Source of the DNA: Shewanella cutis
GTDB lineage: Bacteria; Pseudomonadota; Gammaproteobacteria; Enterobacterales; Shewanellaceae
DNA length: 64,000 nucleotides
Assembly (NCBI RefSeq): GCF_022410515.1
Contig: NZ_JACSDI010000001.1
Location: 682,001-746,000, forward strand
Direction of reading: 5' to 3'
This document shows, one piece after another, positions 60,595-64,000 of this stretch. The notes beneath the pieces were generated by a model, which searched no databases, was not told where the DNA came from, and saw only the letters and a list, made by a program, of their open reading frames with translations. A program made the translations under genes and the position numbers. Each line of letters opens with the position of its first letter. Position 1 is the first letter of the stretch.

Positions 60595-62284
60595 GAAAAT
60601 CCTTAGCGGCATCAATAACCGCCTTCACCACGCCCACACGGACGGTGAAGTTACCAAAGGTTTCGCCTGCATTTCGCTCAATCGCGTAGCGGGCAAATAA
60701 TCCATCCAATTCAGCAAGAATTTCAGCCTCTTGGATATTCTCTCTGTACATCTTATTCAGGCGAGTGCCTTCAAAATTCGCCCCGAGATACAGGTTATAG
60801 CGACCCGGCGCCTTACCCACAAGACCGATTTCGGCGGCAAATGGGCGGGCACAACCATTTGGACAGCCTGTCATACGCACCACAATGGCTTGATCGCTAA
60901 TGCCATTCTTTGCCTGCAGCGCATCAATATGGTCGATAAACTCTGGGAAATAACGCTCAGCTTCCGCCATAGCCAATGGACAAGTTGGTAAGGCCACACA
61001 GGCAATCGAATGACCGCGGGTTTGAGTCAGCACTTGGCCGAGTAAACCGTGTTTACGGGCAAGCCCTTCGATGGTCGCTTTATCCTCAGGCGCCACACCC
61101 GCGATAATCATATTCTGGTTTGAGGTCATACGGAAATCACCCTTGTGGATCTTAGCGATTTCACGCATACCAGTTTGTAAACTTTTGCCAGGCATATCTT
61201 TAATACGGCCGCTTTCGATAAACAGGGTTAAATGCCATTTACCATCCACACCTTCGACCCAGCCGTAACGATCGCCTCGATCGCCAATCACGACATCGCG
61301 CTTAGGCTCAAATTTAACGCCGGCACGGGCCTCCACTTCGGCTTTAAACTTTTCATAGCCATGGTCGACGATGGTGTATTTCAGGCGTGAACGCTTACGG
61401 TTGGTACGATTACCCCAGTCACGCTGCACTGTCATCACAGCTTCGGCAAACTTCATCACATCTTCGGTTTTAATAAAACCAAAGTCATCGGCTAAGCGTG
61501 GGAAGGTTTCTACCTCTCCGTGGGTGGAGCCCATGCCGCCACCGGCGGTCAGGTTAAAACCGACTAATTCGCCATTTTCAGCCACGGCAATAAAGCCTAA
61601 ATCGTTAGTGTATACATCAACATCGTTATCCGGCGGTACGGCAACGGCCATTTTAAACTTACGTGGTAAGTAGGTTTTGCCGTATACCGGTTCTACCGTT
61701 TCATCTTCTGTGGTCAGTAATTTCTCTTCGTCTAACCAAATCTCGGCGTAGGCGCGAGTGTGCGGCAGCAGGTGATCCGACAGCTTTTTGGCGACCTCAT
61801 AGGCCTGTGCATGCAGCTTAGATTCCACCGGATTGGGGTTACACATCACGTTACGGTTAACGTCACCACAGGCAGCGATCGAATCGAGCGCCTCACGGTC
61901 CAAGCCTTGAATAATGGTCTTGAGGTTACGCTTTGGAATACCGTGGTATTGGAATGTCTGACGCGTCGTTAAACGAATACTGTTAGAGCTGGTGAGCGTC
62001 GAGGCAATTTCATCCACGCCTAACCATTGCTTAGGCGTACATACCCCGCCTGGCACGCGGGCACGTAGCATAAAGCTATATAAAGGCTCGAGTTTTTGCT
62101 CTTTACGCTCGTTACGTAAATCGCGGTCATCCTGCTGATAGAAACCGTGGAATTTGATCAATTGCTGATCGCCATCGCTAAAACTGCCCGTCACCGAGGA
62201 ATCTAATCCCTCTTTAATGGTGCCACGCAGATAATCACTGTCGGTCTTTAAGTATTCGTTTAATGCTAACTTTTGCTCACTCAT
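60587..62284 (-). CDS. cysI: Sulfite reductase hemoprotein beta subunit
   Basis: 565 residues. Two nitrite/sulfite reductase half-domains: [20 protein letters not shown] and [12 protein letters not shown]. Siroheme/4Fe-4S cysteines are in [10 protein letters not shown] and GCPNGCARP. It reduces sulfite to sulfide with six electrons from CysJ; siroheme comes from the pathway begun by CobA. ATG 62284 is 77 nt after the cysJ stop. Cytoplasmic. Confidence 0.97.
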   Translation of the reverse strand: MSEQKLALNEYLKTDSDYLRGTIKEGLDSSVTGSFSDGDQQLIKFHGFYQQDDRDLRNERKEQKLEPLYSFMLRARVPGGVCTPKQWLGVDEIASTLTSSNSIRLTTRQTFQYHGIPKRNLKTIIQGLDREALDSIAACGDVNRNVMCNPNPVESKLHAQAYEVAKKLSDHLLPHTRAYAEIWLDEEKLLTTEDETVEPVYGKTYLPRKFKMAVAVPPDNDVDVYTNDLGFIAVAENGELVGFNLTAGGGMGSTHGEVETFPRLADDFGFIKTEDVMKFAEAVMTVQRDWGNRTNRKRSRLKYTIVDHGYEKFKAEVEARAGVKFEPKRDVVIGDRGDRYGWVEGVDGKWHLTLFIESGRIKDMPGKSLQTGMREIAKIHKGDFRMTSNQNMIIAGVAPEDKATIEGLARKHGLLGQVLTQTRGHSIACVALPTCPLAMAEAERYFPEFIDHIDALQAKNGISDQAIVVRMTGCPNGCARPFAAEIGLVGKAPGRYNLYLGANFEGTRLNKMYRENIQEAEILAELDGLFARYAIERNAGETFGNFTVRVGVVKAVIDAAKDFHG

Positions 62285-62361
62285 GGCAACTGCCTCTTAA
62301 AATTCGGTTGGCGGCAGTATCTCAGTGGATACTGCTCTCTCTAATCTTTGGGATTGACTAA

Positions 62362-64000
62362 TTAGTACACGTCTTTTTGATAACGTTTATCACTGCGTAA
62401 GGTCTCGAAGTAGTCTTCGGCCGCCTCTGTCGACAATCCGCCAAACTCCACAGCAACCGCTAATAATGCTTGGTGCACGTCTTTAGCCATACGCTCGGCA
62501 TCACCGCAGATATAGAGATGTGCGCCATTTTGTAGCCATTGCCACAGGGTTTGCCCCTGCTCTTTAATACGGTGCTGCACGTAAATCTTATGGGCCTGAT
62601 CCCGCGAAAATGCCACATCGATACGGGTCAAATCGCCGTTTTTCAGATACTGTTGCCACTCGGTTTGATACAGGAAGTCCTGCTCAAAATGCGGGTTGCC
62701 GAAGAATAACCAACTATCGCCCTTCGCGCCTTGTGCCACGCGCTCCTGCATAAAGGCGCGAAACGGCGCAACCCCGGTGCCAGGGCCAATCATGATGACC
62801 GGTGTTTGTGGATCTTCGGGTAAACGGAAGTGCTTGTTAGGCTCCACATACACTTTTACTTCAGCGCCTTCCTGCGCCGAGGCTAAGAAGTGAGAAGCAC
62901 CGCCAAAACGCGTTTGCCCTTGATGCTCATCTTCCACCAAGGCCACGGTGAGATGCACTTCGGTATCGACTTCAGTCTGGCTCGAGGCAATTGAGTAGAG
63001 CCTTGGCGTTAACGGGCGCAATAGCTCAACTAACTTACTCGCATCCAGATTTGCGTCTGTCGTCAGCTTGTAGTTAGCCACTAAATCAGCAAACTGATGA
63101 TGTAAGATAAACTGACGAACCTGCTCTTTATCTTCGCTAATAGCAAGCAGCTCGGGATCTGCGGACAACTCGGCCCAAGCTTTGACTAAACCAGGATATA
63201 ACTGCGTCAGCTCTTTCTTGTCGATTAAGGCTTGCTTTAGGCTGATTGACTCACTACCTACAGTCACTTTTGCATCGGCCGCTAACCCTAGGCCCGCTAA
63301 AATCTCCTCGACTAAGATTTCGCTATTGCTGAACCACACACCCAGAGCATCACCGACCTCATAGCGTAAGCCTGACTCACCTAAATCAATTTCAACATGG
63401 CGCACATCTCTGTCTGAATCACGCCCCGTGATCTTTTGGCTCACCAACACTTCGGCACTGTAAGGGTTTTGCTTAGTAAATTCGCTCTCGCTGGCAACTT
63501 GCGCCGAACTTGAATTAATTTCATTCAGCGCCACCGCATTAGCCGTTGTTTGGATCAGTGGCTTAACCGCTGTTAGAACATCAGCGTGCCACTGTCCGGC
63601 CGCAGCCTCATAGTCCACATCACATTCAACCAACGGCAATAACGCTTTAGCGCCTAATGCTGAAAGCCGTGCATCAAAGTCTTTACCAGTTTGGCAGAAA
63701 AACTCATAACTCGAATCGCCCAGTGCCAACACTGAATAATGTAAGTTGTTTAATTGAGGCGCACGCTTTGATGCTAAAAACTTATGTAATTCAATCGCAT
63801 CATCCGGCGCTTCACCTTCACCATGGGTACTCACCACCAGCAACAATAAGGTTTCTTGCTTAAGCTGGCGCACATTGTATTCACCCATGGAGGCTAAATT
63901 GACGCTATAACCTTGGGTTTTGGCCTTTTCGGCTAAGGCTTTGGCGATACCGCGGCCATTACCCGTTTGACTGCCATAGAGAATGGTCACCGTTTGCGCT
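62362..64000 (-). CDS. cysJ: Sulfite reductase flavoprotein alpha subunit, 5'-truncated by window edge
   Basis: The frame is open through base 64000, so the N-terminus is missing; E. coli CysJ (599) has about 60 residues before the flavodoxin loop seen here (TILYGSQTGNGRGIAKALAE). About 546 residues remain. The FMN domain (YSVLALGDSSYEFFCQTGKD) is followed by FAD-binding (RLYSIASS) and NADPH-binding parts (MIGPGTGVAPFRAFMQERVA, YICGDAERMAKDV, with C-terminal DKRYQKDVY). It carries electrons from NADPH to CysI. First gene of cysJIH. Confidence 0.96.
   Translation of the reverse strand, partial: AQTVTILYGSQTGNGRGIAKALAEKAKTQGYSVNLASMGEYNVRQLKQETLLLLVVSTHGEGEAPDDAIELHKFLASKRAPQLNNLHYSVLALGDSSYEFFCQTGKDFDARLSALGAKALLPLVECDVDYEAAAGQWHADVLTAVKPLIQTTANAVALNEINSSSAQVASESEFTKQNPYSAEVLVSQKITGRDSDRDVRHVEIDLGESGLRYEVGDALGVWFSNSEILVEEILAGLGLAADAKVTVGSESISLKQALIDKKELTQLYPGLVKAWAELSADPELLAISEDKEQVRQFILHHQFADLVANYKLTTDANLDASKLVELLRPLTPRLYSIASSQTEVDTEVHLTVALVEDEHQGQTRFGGASHFLASAQEGAEVKVYVEPNKHFRLPEDPQTPVIMIGPGTGVAPFRAFMQERVAQGAKGDSWLFFGNPHFEQDFLYQTEWQQYLKNGDLTRIDVAFSRDQAHKIYVQHRIKEQGQTLWQWLQNGAHLYICGDAERMAKDVHQALLAVAVEFGGLSTEAAEDYFETLRSDKRYQKDVY

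Overview
The window reads as the chromosome of a gamma-proteobacterium of the genus Shewanella, most likely from the group around S. oneidensis and strains MR-4, MR-7 and ANA-3. This rests on recognised gene content and order: an S46 peptidase, a GbpA-type chitin-binding protein, a Mn-riboswitch-controlled GDT1 transporter, KatB, the extracellular nuclease ExeM, lipoprotein FkpA, and the cysteine operons. The exact strain cannot be fixed without a search. Most of the window is ordinary core genome. Coding density is high, starts include several GTG and TTG codons, and Rho-independent terminators are clear. No tRNA, rRNA, CRISPR array, insertion sequence or prophage was found.

Layout. 1-9.1 kb: end-truncated S46 peptidase, aromatic amino acid permease, GbpA-type lytic polysaccharide monooxygenase, manganese exporter with a yybP-ykoY leader, catalase, small membrane proteins and a MenI-like thioesterase. 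9.2-20 kb: ExeM nuclease, FkpA, a WD40 lipoprotein, SlyX, a second peptide deformylase, a COG3014 lipoprotein with LpoB, and an M1 aminopeptidase. 20-35.4 kb: a Cache chemoreceptor, a PAS-GAF-GGDEF diguanylate cyclase, DUF72, a Pit phosphate transporter, an OpgD/G-type glucan protein, LrgAB with a divergent LysR regulator, and a basic amino acid ABC transporter under an apparent ArgR operator.

35.4-39.6 kb is the accessory region. It holds four gene cassettes on the minus strand, each followed by an attC site, with no integron integrase in the window (a CALIN-type array). Next to it lie a gene-free stretch carrying repeated AAACGCGCA palindromes and a LexA-like site, and a periplasmic-binding-protein gene broken by one base in a homopolymer. 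A second homopolymer frameshift breaks a small membrane gene at 28.9-29.1 kb.

39.9-46.5 kb: NfsB nitroreductase, a DnaJ-domain protein, a DsbA-like oxidoreductase with a His-rich insert and a GlyGly-CTERM-like tail, HemG with a membrane b-type-cytochrome-like partner, an MFS transporter and a TIGR03899-like protein. 46.5-52.3 kb: assimilatory sulfate activation (CysD, CysN, an SLC13 transporter, CysC) with CobA for siroheme. 52.9-59.1 kb: phospholipase A1, an S41-like probable pseudoenzyme preceded by a 27-codon ORF, a large anchored protein of unknown function, a 2OG-Fe(II) oxygenase and MtgA. 59.8-64 kb: the cysJIH operon, with cysJ running off the window. Together the two cys clusters and CobA cover sulfate uptake, activation, PAPS reduction, sulfite reduction and the siroheme cofactor.

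The strongest leads are the cassette array with its AAACGCGCA palindrome field, the competing helices of the Mn riboswitch ahead of a TTG start, the ArgR operator overlapping a near-consensus promoter, and the two homopolymer frameshifts. No wholly new multi-gene system could be demonstrated from sequence reading alone.
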